Shown: positions 1-10,930, counted from the stretch's first letter. The stretch is DNA of 64,000 bases from Macrosoma leucophasiata (GCA_036365455.1 JAWQUS010000023.1:2170001-2234000); one strand, 5' to 3'. Notes: generated by a model not told the origin, from the letters alone. Translations and numbers: made by a program.

Positions 1-9
1 AAATGTTTA

Positions 10-305
10 CTTTTTTATGTAATGGAAGTGGCATACAAGCATGCAGTTCACATTGATGTTAAGTGATGACTGCAGCATAGAGACACCCAAACAAAAACCA
101 AGGTCAAGATGCAGATGCGTTACCACTCCTGAGGTCTAAGGTGTTATGCCTCTGTGCCGGAAATTACATTACAGGGCCGTACATTACCACCTAACCGGAG
201 CACGATAGTGCTGAACGCTACCATTTAGCGGCAAGTATATTAGGTAATGCGGTGGTGCCTACGCTCGCGAGCTCCGTCACTGGAGCTCTACCACCAGTAA
301 AAACT
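10..305 (-). repeat. S1 element, near full length
   Basis: This is a copy of the dominant ~290-bp family S1. On the + strand it reads from tttttatgtaatgg (complement of the A-tail) to the sharp end ctctaccaccagt, so the element lies on the minus strand. It carries the conserved blocks gcagttcacattgatgtt, cctgaggtctaaggtg, catttagcggcaag and gagctccgtcactggagctc. It may begin just outside the window. It encodes no protein. Confidence 0.85.
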
Positions 306-1300
306 AGTTACTAATACATAATACTTTGTTTTTTTTTTACTTAATCCTAGTTGTCTTTTTATTATTCCTTAAGCTAGGCCCCAGGTTGGGTAAAGGTCTC
401 CTCCAAATATGCCCTCTTCTCTCTATCCTGCGCTATTTGCCACCAGTTTAGGCCAGCGACTTTTTGTATCCTGAATCACACCTGAGATAAATTATATACA
501 CCCAAGCAACAACATTTGCATATCAAATATTTTGTATAATATTTTTATTCGTTTGTGTTAATAGCAATAACGATACACAATGAATATTAAAAAGACACGT
601 AATTCCGCATAAAATATTTAAAATATCCACTGGATAATACAACTGCGTACTCATGCTAGATTAAAATTGCTGTGAGAGCACTGCATGTATTTTATTGTAT
701 TTTTATCTAAAATGTAATACGATATTACATTACGTACAAAGTTGTTTCGTAAGATATGTTTCTGTTATTTTAGTAGGCAGGTGCTTTATATAAAGTTAAT
801 GTTTGGATCATTATAATGCATCTATAAAAATACTAAATGCTTCAACGTTTTCCATACCTGTCTTGGGATATCTTCAAAAACAACGCACAGGCCTAAGTCA
901 TAATAACATCTAAGTCATCTGAGTATTCTACTGATTACTAACTTACATTAGTATATTATATTTAGTTACAAATATATAAGTGATATTCTTGATTATATTT
1001 TAGTTTGTGAATTGACATGCATATCAATTTTTATTCGCTTAAATTTATTTTGTTTGTTTAATACGTTTCATATGTGGTGCTAAACCGTTGTTTTTGGGTT
1101 TGATGAATGTAATGAAAAGAGAAATAAATATTTTCTATGGAGTTGTTAAAAAATTTCGAGTAAAATAAATATTTGGTCGACTATTACTCGCAAACTTGTA
1201 AAGTCAACTTAAGTGTGATAGTTTTCCTTTAAATTTCGTTATATGTAGCTACTATTGCCGTAACGTTTGAATTTCTAACAACAACCGTTTAGTTGGTTGA
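306..1300. other. AT-rich stretch without recognised feature
   Basis: This is AT-rich DNA with scattered stops in all frames and no long ORF. Part of it (about 590-690 and 1760-1870) recurs within the window: both segments share acgtaattc.gcataaaatatt, tatccactg.ataat and attaaaattgctgtgagagcactgcatgt. The two flanks are therefore an old duplication about 1.2 kb apart. I see no gene. Confidence 0.5.
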
Positions 1301-1676
1301 CTTGCCACTTCTGAGACCTAAGGTGTCATGTCTCTGTGATAGTTATTACGGGGCCATACATTTCCATCTAACCGGAACACGATAGTGCTGAACACTACCA
1401 TTTGGTGGCAGATAGAGGTAATACAGTGGACTGACTAATCATCATCCCCCCTCCGCGCGTGATGCGCAACAGAGAGGGGGAGGGGGGTTGTTTCGGGGAT
1501 CGAGGTTTCCTCATTCCCCGGGCCTATCTGCCCCCGAAATGTCGGGGGCCTGATACTTGTAGGGATGTTGACATCGGCAGGACGCGCCCCTGGTGATGCA
1601 GGGGGGAGGATCTCGCGCGGCAACGTAGTGGTGCCTGCGCTCGCGAGCTGCGTCACTAGAGCTCTACCACCAGTAA
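1301..1676 (-). repeat. Diverged S1 element split by a GC-rich insert
   Basis: S1 sequence runs from about 1301 to 1433 and resumes at about 1626 (gtggtgcctgcgctcgcgag) to the family end at 1676 (ctaccaccagt). The first part of the element (tail side) is missing. About 190 bp of GC-rich foreign sequence at 1434-1625 separates the two halves, with a short agtgg repeat at both junctions. Confidence 0.75.
1434..1625 (-). repeat. GC-rich insert, repeat also found at 37.1-37.29 kb
   Basis: The insert starts catcatcccccctccgcgcg and contains gcctatctgcccccgaa and tcgggggc. The reverse complement of 37095-37290 has the same order of blocks: ccctccctccgca, taacagagg, gttc..gaggttc, gcctatctgctcccgaagc, gtcgggggc. 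It is probably the 3' UTR of a LINE, but I could not assign the family. The 132-aa minus-strand frame across it is not convincing as a gene. Confidence 0.5.
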
Positions 1677-2074
1677 AATGGGGGCATATCAATGTTGTTG
1701 CGTTGCCATCGTCAAGGTTTTCATAGCATATACAAAGAAAACCTTGATAAATTAATATTAACAAAATACGTAATTCAGCATAAAATATTAAAAATATCCA
1801 CTGAATAATTATAAAGTATAACATATAAAACAACTGTATACTTATGCTTGATTAAAATTGCTGTGAGAGCACTGCATGTGGGTATTTTATTGTATTTTTA
1901 TCTGGAATGTAATACGATATTACATTACTTTCATAGCTGTTTTGTGAAATATTTTCGTTTTATTTTGAGTACGTAATAGGAAGTTAATATTTGGAACACA
2001 TGGGACATTTAAAAATATAGGAAGGTTAGCAATGTAGACGTTCGGGACTAAATTTAAGGCTGGGTTGCAGCATT

Positions 2075-2218
2075 ACTTTAAACAAAATAAAGTTGCGTGG
2101 ATGTATGAAGAGAATGATGAATAGATGAGGCACGGTGGATGTGTCAGGACCGGGATATCTGCAGCTCCACACTCTCTGCCTACTCCCTTAGGGACCTGGT
2201 GTTAAGATACATACATGT
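2075..2218 (+). repeat. LINE 3' end (same family as 35.5-35.9 kb)
   Basis: The stretch atgtatgaagagaatgatga, then tcaggaccgggatatctg, ctctctgcctactccc, ttagggacctgg and gaagatacatac matches the C-terminal and tail part of the LINE at 35531-35896. It is 5'-truncated and the reading frame is broken. Confidence 0.7.
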
Positions 2219-2383
2219 ATGATTTTTAAAAATTTGTTAAAGTATCGGTCATGCAAAAATGTTAATTTATGTCAGAACTTTTAACTGTTAACTGGCGCTG
2301 GTTAAAGTTATTGGTAATGAAAAATATCTGTAAACCCTTGTTATTTCACTTTTCATCTTGGTTAGTTTAACGTAACTTCATGT

Positions 2384-2542
2384 AACTTCACGCCTGTAAA
2401 CCCCGAAGGGGCAGGCAGAGGTAAATGCATGCATTCAAGCATACATGTACCTAAACACCCACGATTCGCCGGTTACGTTTTGGCCCATTTAATAGGTGGC
2501 GAGCCTGTTGACATCTCCGGGCACATTACCAAACTTTGAGGA
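2384..2542 (-). repeat. S2 SINE, 3' portion only
   Basis: Read on the minus strand this is the body of the tRNA-headed SINE S2: tggtaatgtgcccggagatg, gcaacaggctcgccacc, aacgtaaccggcgaatcg, gggtg, then cctctgcc.gccccttcgggg. The tRNA-like head is missing. Confidence 0.75.
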
Positions 2543-2546
2543 TTTC

Positions 2547-2580
2547 GTTTTTTATGTCAAAGGATTGACAGACAAGCCAC
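2547..2580 (-). repeat. CR1/Zenon-type LINE tail fragment
   Basis: The sequence ttttttatgtcaaaggattg followed by acagacaagc matches the tail at 61671-61705 (ttttttatgttaagggattg, then acagactagc). Only the extreme 3' end of the LINE is present. Confidence 0.55.
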
Positions 2581-2724
2581 GGGCCGGGTGTTAGTGGCGT
2601 TGGTGGCATTGGAGGCGTTGGTGCCATTGGTGGTGGTGTTGGTGGCGTTGGTGGAGTTGGTAGCGTTGGTGGCATTGGTGGCTTTAATGGCGTAAGTCTA
2701 ATATCGTGTACAGAGAAGTATTAA
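2567..2724 (+). other. Gly-codon minisatellite in a short open frame with a GTAAGT site
   Basis: From about 2590 to 2690 a 9-bp-based repeat (ggtggcgtt and variants) fills one open frame from a stop near 2567 to a stop at 2722. It codes for repeated Gly-Gly-Val and Gly-Gly-Ile units ending in GGFNGVSLISCTEKY. A consensus splice donor, gtaagt, lies at 2692-2697, directly after the Gly-rich part. Gly-rich repeats are typical of insect chorion, cuticle and silk proteins. The frame has no start codon and begins inside a LINE tail, so it may equally be a non-coding minisatellite. Confidence 0.35.
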
Positions 2725-3315
2725 TGTAAGCCAGGTTTTTTAAGCTATCCGTAAGTGTTTTCGTATGACCCAAATTAACCATAAGTTATATGCAATAAGT
2801 GCTGCCCAAAGTCACTATTTCACGCAAACGAAGACGCGGGCACAACTAGTAGTATAATAAATACATAAACGTATATTGCTATTTTATTAGCAGCAAACGT
2901 AAGATAAATAAAACTAGACAAACAGCAATTCTATTCAAAAACAAAAAGTAATTATTCTACAAAATGGAATTAGAATTTAAATTCAAACATTTCACACTCC
3001 ATATTTGAAATTGTGTTTTACGGTCACGTATTTCAAAATCGAATTTGAAAATTTTTCGCTTCCAATCCCATCAAAATGAACGTGGCCGCCATATTTTGTG
3101 TATAATCTATACAAATGGCGAGTCGTGTAGCCGTTTCTCGGGCATATGGCGACTGTTGGAAATAGATATGACTTGCTTTTGGCTTTTGGACACCTGCTTC
3201 TGAAATGTCTAGCTGAGTATTGTATTTTGTTTCAACAAAAGGTGCAGTAACACCTAACATGTTATTGGTCTAGTATTTTTACTTCCAGGATTAAATTTCT
3301 GGAGCTACCGGTGAT
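2725..3315. other. Unassigned AT-rich DNA, contains a repeat shared with 4.6-4.77 kb
   Basis: There is no gene. About 3025-3210 matches about 4600-4770: aatttttcgc.tccaatccc, atcaaaatgaacgt.gccgcc, tttatgtataatctatacaa, atggcgagtcg. These are two copies of an unassigned repeat about 1.57 kb apart in the same orientation. Confidence 0.45.
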
Positions 3316-3465
3316 GAAGTTTTTTTTTATGTATTGGAAGTGGCATACAAGCTTGCAGTTGACGTTGATGTTAAGTGATGACTGCATACCATTTAGCGGC
3401 AAGTTAATTAGGTAACGCCGTGGTGCCTACGCCCGTGAGCTCCGTCACTGGAGCTCTACCACCAG
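3316..3465 (-). repeat. S1 element with internal deletion
   Basis: Both S1 ends are present: tttttttttatgtattgg at the left and gagctctaccaccag at the right. The sequence jumps from gtgatgactgca (about 3383) straight to taccatttagcgg, so about 165 internal bases are missing. Confidence 0.8.
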
Positions 3466-3467
3466 GT

Positions 3468-3735
3468 GTAATTTTTTATGTAAAGAAGGAGGCAAACAAG
3501 CATGCAGTTGACATTGACGTTAAGTGATGACTGCAGCCTATAAATATTTACAAAAAACCAGAGCTTAAAAAGCAGATGCGTTGCCACCCCTGAGACCTTA
3601 GTTTTTATGTCCGTGATAGACACTTCGATAGGAACACGATAGTGCTGCATCCTACCCCTTGGCTGCAAGTAGATTAGGTAATGCGGTGGTGCCTACGTCC
3701 TGGGGTACCCACTGATGATGAGCTCCTGAGCTTGA
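3468..3735 (-). repeat. Diverged S1 element
   Basis: This second S1 copy starts within a few bases of the end of the previous one. It has tttttatgtaaagaaggagg at the left and ggtaatgcggtggtgcctac near the right. Its terminal 30 bases are degraded. Confidence 0.75.
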
Positions 3736-3779
3736 GGGCATAAGCAGAGTCATCGCACCTAATTTACAAGCTGCTAAAT

Positions 3780-3862
3780 TTGTGTTCCATTTATTTTGTG
3801 TACGGCCCTGTAATGTCCGATAAATAGGTAAAACAGCTAAGACTTCAGGAGTGGTAACGTAC
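3780..3862 (+). repeat. Short S1 fragment
   Basis: This piece reads gtacggccctgtaatgtccg, then gacttcaggagtggtaacgt. It corresponds to the middle of S1 in + orientation, inverted relative to the two copies to its left. Confidence 0.55.
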
Positions 3863-4179
3863 AAAACGGGCAGACTGGGAACTGCAAGGAAGTGAAACAC
3901 TATGAGCAAAATAAAAGTAGGAATAAATAATTGGCAACAAAAGCAAATTACACAAAACAGAAGACATGGAGATATTATTATTCTTATAGATTGCTCACTT
4001 CCCTTCAAAATGGTCGAGGAAAGCAATGGCTGCCACATGCGTCATACTCGTGAACGGGTGCTGATCGTGGGGACTTTGCGTATGTGTTTATATGCAAATA
4101 TTTATTTGCCATGGACGTACACATTATCTTTATTCTATTTAATAGTATTTGTATTAAAACTAAGGTTTTAACAAAAGAG

Positions 4180-4252
4180 CAACACGCTGAGTTTGTTGGG
4201 TAGCGGAGTTCTTCTCAGTAGTGCCTGCACTTGGAACTCTGCTAAGTGAATG
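4180..4252 (-). repeat. Repeat U9 (gcagagttcc family)
   Basis: On the minus strand this reads agcagagttccaagtgcagg, then cactactgagaagaactccg, ctacccaacaaactcag. Related copies are at 9455-9525 and 43650-43715. The class is unknown. It could be the end of a LINE. Confidence 0.5.
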
Positions 4253-4477
4253 ACTATGATTATGACGAACAGATTTTTCATTTTTCTTCTATGAAGGAAT
4301 TAAAAAATTAGATTCACGAATCGGTTATTATTATTATTAAATTGTTATTTATTGATATCTATTGGATTATTATTATAAGTCATTCTCTCTGGGTAGTTTA
4401 TAACCTGACAATGCAAAAGTGTCCTTGTAGACCAATTTGAACGAAATAATTTGAATTTTGAATTTTATAATTTGTTT

Positions 4478-4550
4478 TTTCTCTACACTCTCTGCCTACC
4501 CCGTTAGGGACCTGGCGTGAAGATACATACATACATACATACATAATTTG
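4478..4550 (+). repeat. LINE 3' tail with (ATAC)n
   Basis: The stretch ctctctgcctaccccgttag, ggacctggcgtgaagatac and then (atac)n is identical to the end of the LINE at 35531-35896. Only about 45 bp of the LINE plus the microsatellite remain. Confidence 0.7.
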
Positions 4551-4946
4551 ATGCAGGCAAAGGACTTTATATTTGATATTGCATTTCACAACAGTCACGT
4601 ACTTAATGATCGAGTTTACAAATTTTTCGCATCCAATCCCATCAAAATAAACGTAGCCGCCATGTTTTATGTATAATCTATACAAATGGCGATTCGCGTA
4701 CAATCCGAATGCATATGGCGGCTGTTGTGAATATAGATACGACTCAGTTTTGGTATTCAGACACATGATTCTCACCGAATTATTACTTTGTTCTATTTTT
4801 TAAATATTTTTTATAACTTTCAATCTTTTTCTTTTTTAACCGACTTCAAAAAAATGGAGGAGGTTCTCAATTCGTCCGGATCTTCTTTTTTTTATGTACG
4901 AGTATGTTCACCGATAATTTGAAAACGCCTGTACCGATTTGGTTTT

Positions 4947-5226
4947 TTTTTCATAATGGAAGTGGCAAACAAGCATACAGTTTACATTGATGTTAAGTGA
5001 TGACTGCAGCCTATAGACACTTACACAAAGACCAAGGTGAAAATGCAGATTCGTTACCACTCCTGAGGCCTAAGGTGCTATGCCTCTGTGCTGGATATTA
5101 TAGGGACGTACATTACCACCTGACCGGAACACGATAGAGCTGAACACTACATTTAGCGGCAAATATATTAGGTAATGCGGTGGTGCCTACGCCCGTGAGC
5201 TCCGTCACTGGAGCTCTACCACCAGT
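4947..5226 (-). repeat. S1 element, full length
   Basis: This S1 copy has a T-run at the left (complement of the A-tail), all internal blocks and the terminal ctctaccaccagtt. The A-tail complement is tttttttttcataatgg. Confidence 0.85.
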
Positions 5227-5359
5227 TAAAGTCTACCTCTATAGGTAGACTTTTACTGGTTTAAGTTTAATTTTGAACCAATTCCTCTTTCTCATGGTTA
5301 GTTTGCACGTTGGTGTATTCATAAGAAAAAAAACTTCTCTATGTTTTCAAAGTAACATA

Positions 5360-5660
5360 ACATATACACATCTATACAAATAAATAAAATTGGAGTGTCT
5401 GTTAGTAATATTAAAATAACCGCTTTTTACTAAATGCATATGTATACACGGTACATAATAATATACCAAAACAATTTTTGTCTGTCTGTCTGTCTGTGTG
5501 GCGGGGCTAATCTTGAGAACGGCTCTACCGATTTTGACGGGACTTTCACTGGCCAGATAGCTGATGTAATAAGGAGTAACTTGGGCTACTTTAAACTGCA
5601 CCCACGACTTCGTCCGGGTAGATACTGAACAATCATAAATTCTCACGCAGGCGAAGTCGC
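5360..5660. repeat. RTE-like tail repeat, copy 1
   Basis: It begins tctatacaaataaataaaat, contains the stretch accgattttgacgggacttt and (tctg)n, and ends ctcacgcaggcgaagtcgcg. It pairs with 17361-17645, which has the same block order. This layout is typical of RTE-derived repeats of Lepidoptera. Confidence 0.6.
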
Positions 5661-6150
5661 GGACACAGCTTATGTACTTACTTTAACTAGATCTAAATGT
5701 TGATAGGTATAGAATATAAGTTTGTTTGATGTAGACCTTAGCATTTAATATAAATCCCATCGACTTTTTTAGTGCTAACATATCAAAAAAAAAAATACAT
5801 CGTCGTCAGAGGGTAAGTAGAAATAGTGAAGCTTCATACTTAAGTCATATTTTGTATTTACAAACTTATCACACATCTTCTTCATTATTCTAATTACACA
5901 TGCACGTCGATTTGGAATTTATATCCGAATATACAGTGCACCACAAATTCAGTTTTCGTGACACGTTCCGACCTCGAAACGGGGACCAATCCGCACCAAA
6001 CGTAATCAGCTCCATGCAAAATTGCATTGATATTGTATGTATCGTTGCCAACCATTCGATATGTTGCTCTATATAATATACAATTTGTGATTCTCCGACT
6101 GTGAAAACTCTAGGCGAAATGGCTTTGTATGATAATATTCACATATTAAC
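5661..6150. other. No recognised feature
   Basis: This is AT-rich DNA without a convincing ORF or repeat match inside the window. Confidence 0.4.
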
Positions 6151-6222
6151 ACACACACACACATGCACAGAGAGAGAGAGAGAGAGAGTGAGAGAGAGAG
6201 AGAGAGAAATACACACACAAAT
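6151..6222. repeat. (AC)n/(AG)n compound microsatellite
   Basis: The sequence is acacacacacac, then agagagag runs with one tg interruption, then acacacac. Confidence 0.9.
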
Positions 6223-6260
6223 CAGCACTCAGCACGGGTTTATCCTTCCTACTAATATTA

Positions 6261-6566
6261 ACTGCCCCAGTAGCCTAGTGGTAGCAGGCCACTACTACTA
6301 CGCTGGAGGTCCTGGGTTCGATTCCCGGGTCGGGGACTATCAGAGATAACGGTTGAAAATCCCTTATCTCTGGTTTTATTGGGATTTTTCCATTTTCTGG
6401 AAGTTTCCCAGTACCTCGGAGTATGGTAATGTGCCCGGAGATGGCAACAGGCTTGCCACCTGTTACATGGGTTAAAACGTAACCGGCAAATCGTGGGTGT
6501 TTGCATATATGCTTCAATGCATGCATTTACCTCTGCCTACCCCTTCGTGGATTACAGGCGTGAAGT
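6261..6566 (+). repeat. S2 SINE, full length with target-site duplication
   Basis: S2 is a tRNA-derived SINE. The head has an A-box-like tagcctagtggtagcagg and a B-box-like gggttcgattcccgg at 6314-6328, the internal promoter elements of RNA polymerase III. The body follows: tctctggttttattgggatt, tggaagtttcccagtacc and gtaatgtgcccggag. It ends cctctgcctaccccttcg and cgtgaagt. An 11-bp direct repeat, tactaatatta, flanks it at 6250-6260 and 6567-6577. That fixes both ends and shows retroposition. Confidence 0.9.
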
Positions 6567-6577
6567 TACTAATATTA

Positions 6578-7152
6578 TATTGTTTGTTGGTTACTGCTTC
6601 ACGAAAAGACCGTTGAACGAAAAAAGCCGATTTTTGCAATCCCAAATGATAAATAAACTTTTAACTTTGAAAGATTTCCGATCGAAAATATACAAGGCTT
6701 AAAAAGTACTTTTCTTGTACGAAAGATGGCGTATGACCAAGTTACATCGCACATAAGAAGTTTTCTCAAAAGTTGCCATTTATACAAGTTCCCAACGTTT
6801 AAAAATCAAATCCATTACACAAAAAATAGTCTCAAATGATTTGATAATTTTGATATACCAAGAATCAGATGAATAAAGCGACAAACAATCCGAATTTAAT
6901 ATACACTGTATCTGATCCGCGCATGACTCGAGCCTGCTCTGAGGGATCACGTCACTCGAAGATAAAGCTTTTATTACACTGAACTGAGTAAATGCTATGA
7001 TTTATATCGTACCACGATTATGTTTCAGTTGGATATTATATTTTCATCATTCTCATTTGATCTCGTCATTTTTTGTTATCAGTTAAATTTTCCCAATTTT
7101 GGTCAGTACGGCCAGAATAAGAAGGAAAAAACGAGAAAGGAGTATGTTTTTT
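6578..7152. other. No gene seen; holds a 37-bp motif shared with 9.84 kb
   Basis: At 6913-6949 the segment tgatccgcgcatgactcgag plus cctgctctgagggatca recurs with few changes at 9844-9880. Otherwise this is unassigned AT-rich DNA. Confidence 0.45.
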
Positions 7153-7424
7153 AATGGTGGTAGAGCTAAGGGTAGGTACCACCGCATTACCTAATATACT
7201 TGCCTCTAGATGGTAGTGTTCAGTACTGTCGTGTTCCGGTCAGGTGGTAATGTACGGCCCTGTAATTTCCGGCACAGAGGCATAACACCTTAGGCCTCAG
7301 GAGTTGTAACGCATTTGCATTTTACCTTTGCTCTTTGTGTGGGTGTCTATAGGCTGCAGTCATCACTTAACATCAATGTGAACTGCATCCTTGTTCACCA
7401 CTTCCATTACATAAAAAAAAACTA
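7153..7424 (+). repeat. S1 element, near full length
   Basis: It begins atggtggtagagct. The 5' hairpin is damaged (aagggtaggtacc). It ends with the tail ccattacataaaaaaaaa. Confidence 0.85.
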
Positions 7425-7724
7425 ACAAAATCTGTATGTTATCTTGATTGTAATCATAACAAATATATATGCCAATTCATGCCAAATTACAGCTTTCCTG
7501 TGCTACTTACGGACATGAAGAAACTAAAATAATTCCTCATAGGCAACGGAACCCTAAAAAGTTTTAAAAAATAATGGGTATAGATTTGTCCCAAATGGAA
7601 AGATTTCTGATTTGGGGAACACCTTTGGGTCAGAAACACCCTAAAAGTATCAAAAAGGCTTTTTGACGTAAAACGTGAAAAACGTAAACAATAGTACTTT
7701 GAACAAAAAAAATCAAAACCAATT

Positions 7725-7990
7725 TGAGAAAAGGTGTGTGTGTGTCAGCTTTGACGCACGACGGGAGTTTACTCGGCGTGCGTGAGGAGATCGCTTGTGT
7801 GCGGCCGAGTGAAACACGACCGCTCGGTCGCAGCGGCTCGCATAGGTTGGGATCCCACCGCAGAATCATTTCGTTCATCCAGATTGTTGGGATTCCACCG
7901 AAAAGAAACAGAATGTCACAAGTTAAACTGGATTTACTCGTCACTAGAACTGAGACAAGATACATTTATAATAGACAGTATCAAAGAGAA
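7725..7990. other. GC-rich patch of unknown origin
   Basis: The base composition changes abruptly from AT-rich flanks to GC-rich: cgcacgacgggag, gcggccgag, ccgctcggtcgcagcggctc. Two related motifs, ttgggatcccaccg and ttgggattccaccg, occur about 50 bp apart. Two overlapping + frames of 77 and 94 codons are open here but resemble no family I know. It may be part of a transposon promoter or LTR. Confidence 0.35.
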
Positions 7991-8497
7991 CGACCACAGA
8001 GATCATAGAGTATGACAATGTTTTACTAGTGTTGCTATCGCTAGTGATGGCACACAAACCATAAAATACGTTTCATTTACAACTTAACACAGATATGCTG
8101 CAAACTTATTTTTTATGCATATTTATAATCTAGAGAATATATCCACTAGGTTGCCAAACAAAATTTGATCGATAAAAAAAATGAAAAATACTTATTTTTC
8201 TTGTTTTTTTATTGTTAACAGCCAGCAATTCTTATTTACGGCCAATTTAATTTGGCGCCCGTATATCTTAATAATGAGAAAAAAAATTGCTTTAATTTCA
8301 TATATAAATAATACATGTAAGTTATGAACGTAAAAAGTTATCGGGGCAGAACGAAAATAGATAGGGGCGGCCAAGTGCGCAATGGTAGCCGTTATTTTTT
8401 AGAGTCTTTGTACATATTGCCGTGAACTATATATTAATGAAAAAAAAGTAAAAAATAATTTCTTCCCCAAAAATAAATATAAAGAAATTGTTTTATA

Positions 8498-8640
8498 TTA
8501 TTTCGCATTAACACATGCTTGTGAAATATATTTTATTTTTAAAGAAAAATGGAAAGAAAAATGTCTCGCCTGAAGTCAAATTTTTCTTTCCATTTTTCTT
8601 TAAAAATAAAAAATATAAAGAAATACTTGCGGCCTAATTT
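8498..8640. mobile_element. Foldback element F1, deletion derivative
   Basis: The left outer arm, tttcgcattaacacatgctt plus gtgaaatatattttat, is followed by a hairpin whose arms read aaagaaaaatggaaagaaaa and its complement, around tgtctcgcctgaagtc. Compared with the copy at 39141-39415, the central tRNA-like part is lost except for its last bases (tctcgcctgaagtca). Confidence 0.65.
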
Positions 8641-9011
8641 TTACTGGCAACCTAGTGGATGAATATTCTCTAGATTATAAATATGCGTAAAAATTTGGTG
8701 TGCAGCATATCCAGATATGCTACATGAACGAAATGATTCTGTAGTGGGATCCTAACATAGTAGGGGAATCGCGCGTAACTCAACTTTCGTGCTACACTTG
8801 ATATTATTCCTCATAAAAGATCCGTACCGGACATTACAACTCATAAAGAGTAAACTACAAAAATGGGCTAAGCCTCAATTTATTCTGAAAATTATGTAGG
8901 TAGATGAAATAAAGAAAGATATTTTTTTTATTTCGAGTAAGATTTTACAATCATTTTCGAAAAGTCAATAATAATCAATAATTACCTAAAGTAAATAACT
9001 ATTACATAAAG

Positions 9012-9307
9012 TTTTACTGGTCGTAGAGCTCCAGTGACGGAGCTCGCGGGCTTAGGCACCACCGCATTACCTAATATACTTGCTGCTAAATGGTAGTGTT
9101 TAACACTATCGTGTTCGGGTCAGGCGGTAATGTACGGCCCTGTAATGTAATTTCCGGCACAGAGGCATAAGACCTTAGGCCTCAGGAGTGGTAACGCATC
9201 TGCATTTTGACCTTGGTCTTTGTGTGGGTGTCTATAGGCTGCAGTCATCACTTAACATCAATGTGAACTGCATGCTTGTTTACCAATTCCATAACATAAA
9301 AAAAAAG
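9012..9307 (+). repeat. S1 element, full length
   Basis: It starts ttttactggtcgtagagctc, includes the 5' hairpin gagctccagtgacggagctc, and ends ccataacataaaaaaaaa. Confidence 0.88.
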
Positions 9308-9454
9308 TATAGTATACAGATATGTTAATTGAAATAGCGATAAAAAAACTTACAGTTAAAATATCATACAAATTTCAATTTCTTCCTTCCAAAAATTTGA
9401 TAAGAAGAAAAAGAAAAATATATTTGTCAAAGCAAAATCTAAGTAATTCATTTA

Positions 9455-9526
9455 GCAGAGTTCCAAGTGCAGTCACTACTGAGAAGAACTCCGCTACACA
9501 ACAAACTCAGTCTCAGCTCTTTTAAA
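9455..9526 (+). repeat. Repeat U9 fragment
   Basis: This reads agcagagttccaagtgcag, then cactactgagaagaactccg. It is the same repeat as at 4180-4252, here on the opposite strand. Confidence 0.5.
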
Positions 9527-9599
9527 ACTTTAACTTATGTGTAATACAGATAGTCATTAAAATCTAATAATGTAAACGTCAATAGCATATTATTATTAT

Positions 9600-9817
9600 A
9601 TACTAGCGGCCCGTACCGGCTTCGCACGGTTGAAATTTAGGTACTTACATAATATAATATTACGACTATCAATTGAGATTTAAACTATCCTATCTCTCAA
9701 GTTGGATCGAACTGCACATGGTGTGCGAATTTTATTAAAATCGGTTAAGTGGTTTAGGAGTCCATTGAGGACAAACATTGTGACACGAGATTTATATATA
9801 TTAAGATTTGTATCAGT
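9600..9817. repeat. RTE-like tail repeat, copy 2
   Basis: It begins tactagcggcccgtaccggc and contains aatcggttaagtggtttagg and acaaacattgtgacacgag. The copy at 23489-23676 carries the same sequence in the opposite orientation. Confidence 0.7.
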
Positions 9818-10029
9818 CCAAAACAAGTTACTTACAATCCTTTTGATCCGCGCATGACACAGGCCTGTTCTGAGGGATCAAATGGCTGGCGGATAACGCA
9901 AGCATTACCCAACTAAATAAATACGATGTTCTAGAGTGCATTGAGATTATAATATACTTTTTTGAGGACGATGCTATTTATTTTGAAAAATATTTATATT
10001 TTTTACATAATTGTTTGCAGTAAAATATA

Positions 10030-10112
10030 TGTAAGTAGACCCCGACTCGGGAATCGAACCTAGGCCCCCAGCGTATTAGTTGTGCTACCACTAGACTACT
10101 GAGGCAGACAAA
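10030..10112 (-). repeat. tRNA-like SINE head, S2-related
   Basis: On the minus strand: cagtagtctagtggtagcac, then ctaggttcgattcccgag. Both polymerase III boxes are present. The S2 body is not, so this is a head-only or diverged copy. Confidence 0.7.
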
Positions 10113-10690
10113 GTGTTTCTAAATAAATGATAAATTTTAGTCTTCAGCTTTTAAGATCTTTGGGACAAATCGGGTTTTTTTTTATTAGATTCGATTTCGT
10201 TTGATTACGCATTTTTTAACGTTAAAACTTTCAAATAATTGGAAAACATTAGCTTAGTTTCCTTTTTTTTTGAAGATGATTAAATAAAATGTATATTAAA
10301 GTTTCTCTTTTATCATTGTCCAAATATATCCCTGAAGCAGCAGATGGGCCCTAGAAGTCTATTGTCATATTTTTATGATTGCTTGAGCGATAAATTAAAC
10401 AGAAGAATAATTTGATTATTTAATTAACAACAATTATGCAAATACAGATTCAATAAATAGTGGTTGCACTTATCTTTTTAAAACATCTCAGTCATAAAAT
10501 CACTTATCAGTTATAAAACAGACGCGACATATTGCGAAGATTACCGACTTAGAATCAAATTTCCACTGTTCTTTCAGATAGGTCCAGCAAACTACAGCAT
10601 TTGGCATATGCTAAGGTAGAATTTAAACAAACACCAAAAATAGCTTATTCGATGATATAAAACAGCCGACTCAAACGTTAAGCGGCGGTT
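10113..10690. other. No recognised feature
   Basis: This is AT-rich, non-coding sequence with no repeat match that I could place. Confidence 0.4.
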
Positions 10691-10784
10691 TCACCGATAA
10701 GATTTCTTAGTACAATTTTATTTGTACATGTCATAGATGAAAGAGAAGCTGGGTTCATGTTCATGACGACCATTTTATTCGGGT

Positions 10785-10930
10785 TCGATCCCCGCACCGG
10801 GACAAATATTTAAATGGCCTACAAATGTTTGTTTTGGGTCTGGGTGTTTGTGTTTGTGTTGTGTGTGTACAACAGCAGCCACGACAGGGCTTATACCTAG
10901 TGTGGGGCTGTGAGTGTAAAAGTATTTTTT
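10785..10930 (+). repeat. S3 SINE, mainly body
   Basis: It contains the B box gggttcgatccccgcaccgg, then the body gtttgttttgggtctgggtg and tgtgtacaacagcagccacg, ending gggctgtgagtgtaaaagta. A piece matching the head start (aagcggcggtttcac) lies about 95 bp upstream at 10679, so the head may be split by foreign sequence. Confidence 0.75.

Noticed and set aside
3652..4038. 128-codon minus-strand frame
   Set aside because: It covers S1 sequence at its ends and has no family motif. Hydrophobic runs are expected from antisense translation of AT-rich DNA.
9012..9307. S1 as a Helitron (terminal hairpin near the 3' end when read in reverse)
   Set aside because: The other end is a variable A-run, up to 23 bases, which indicates retroposition. 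No CTRR terminus is present.
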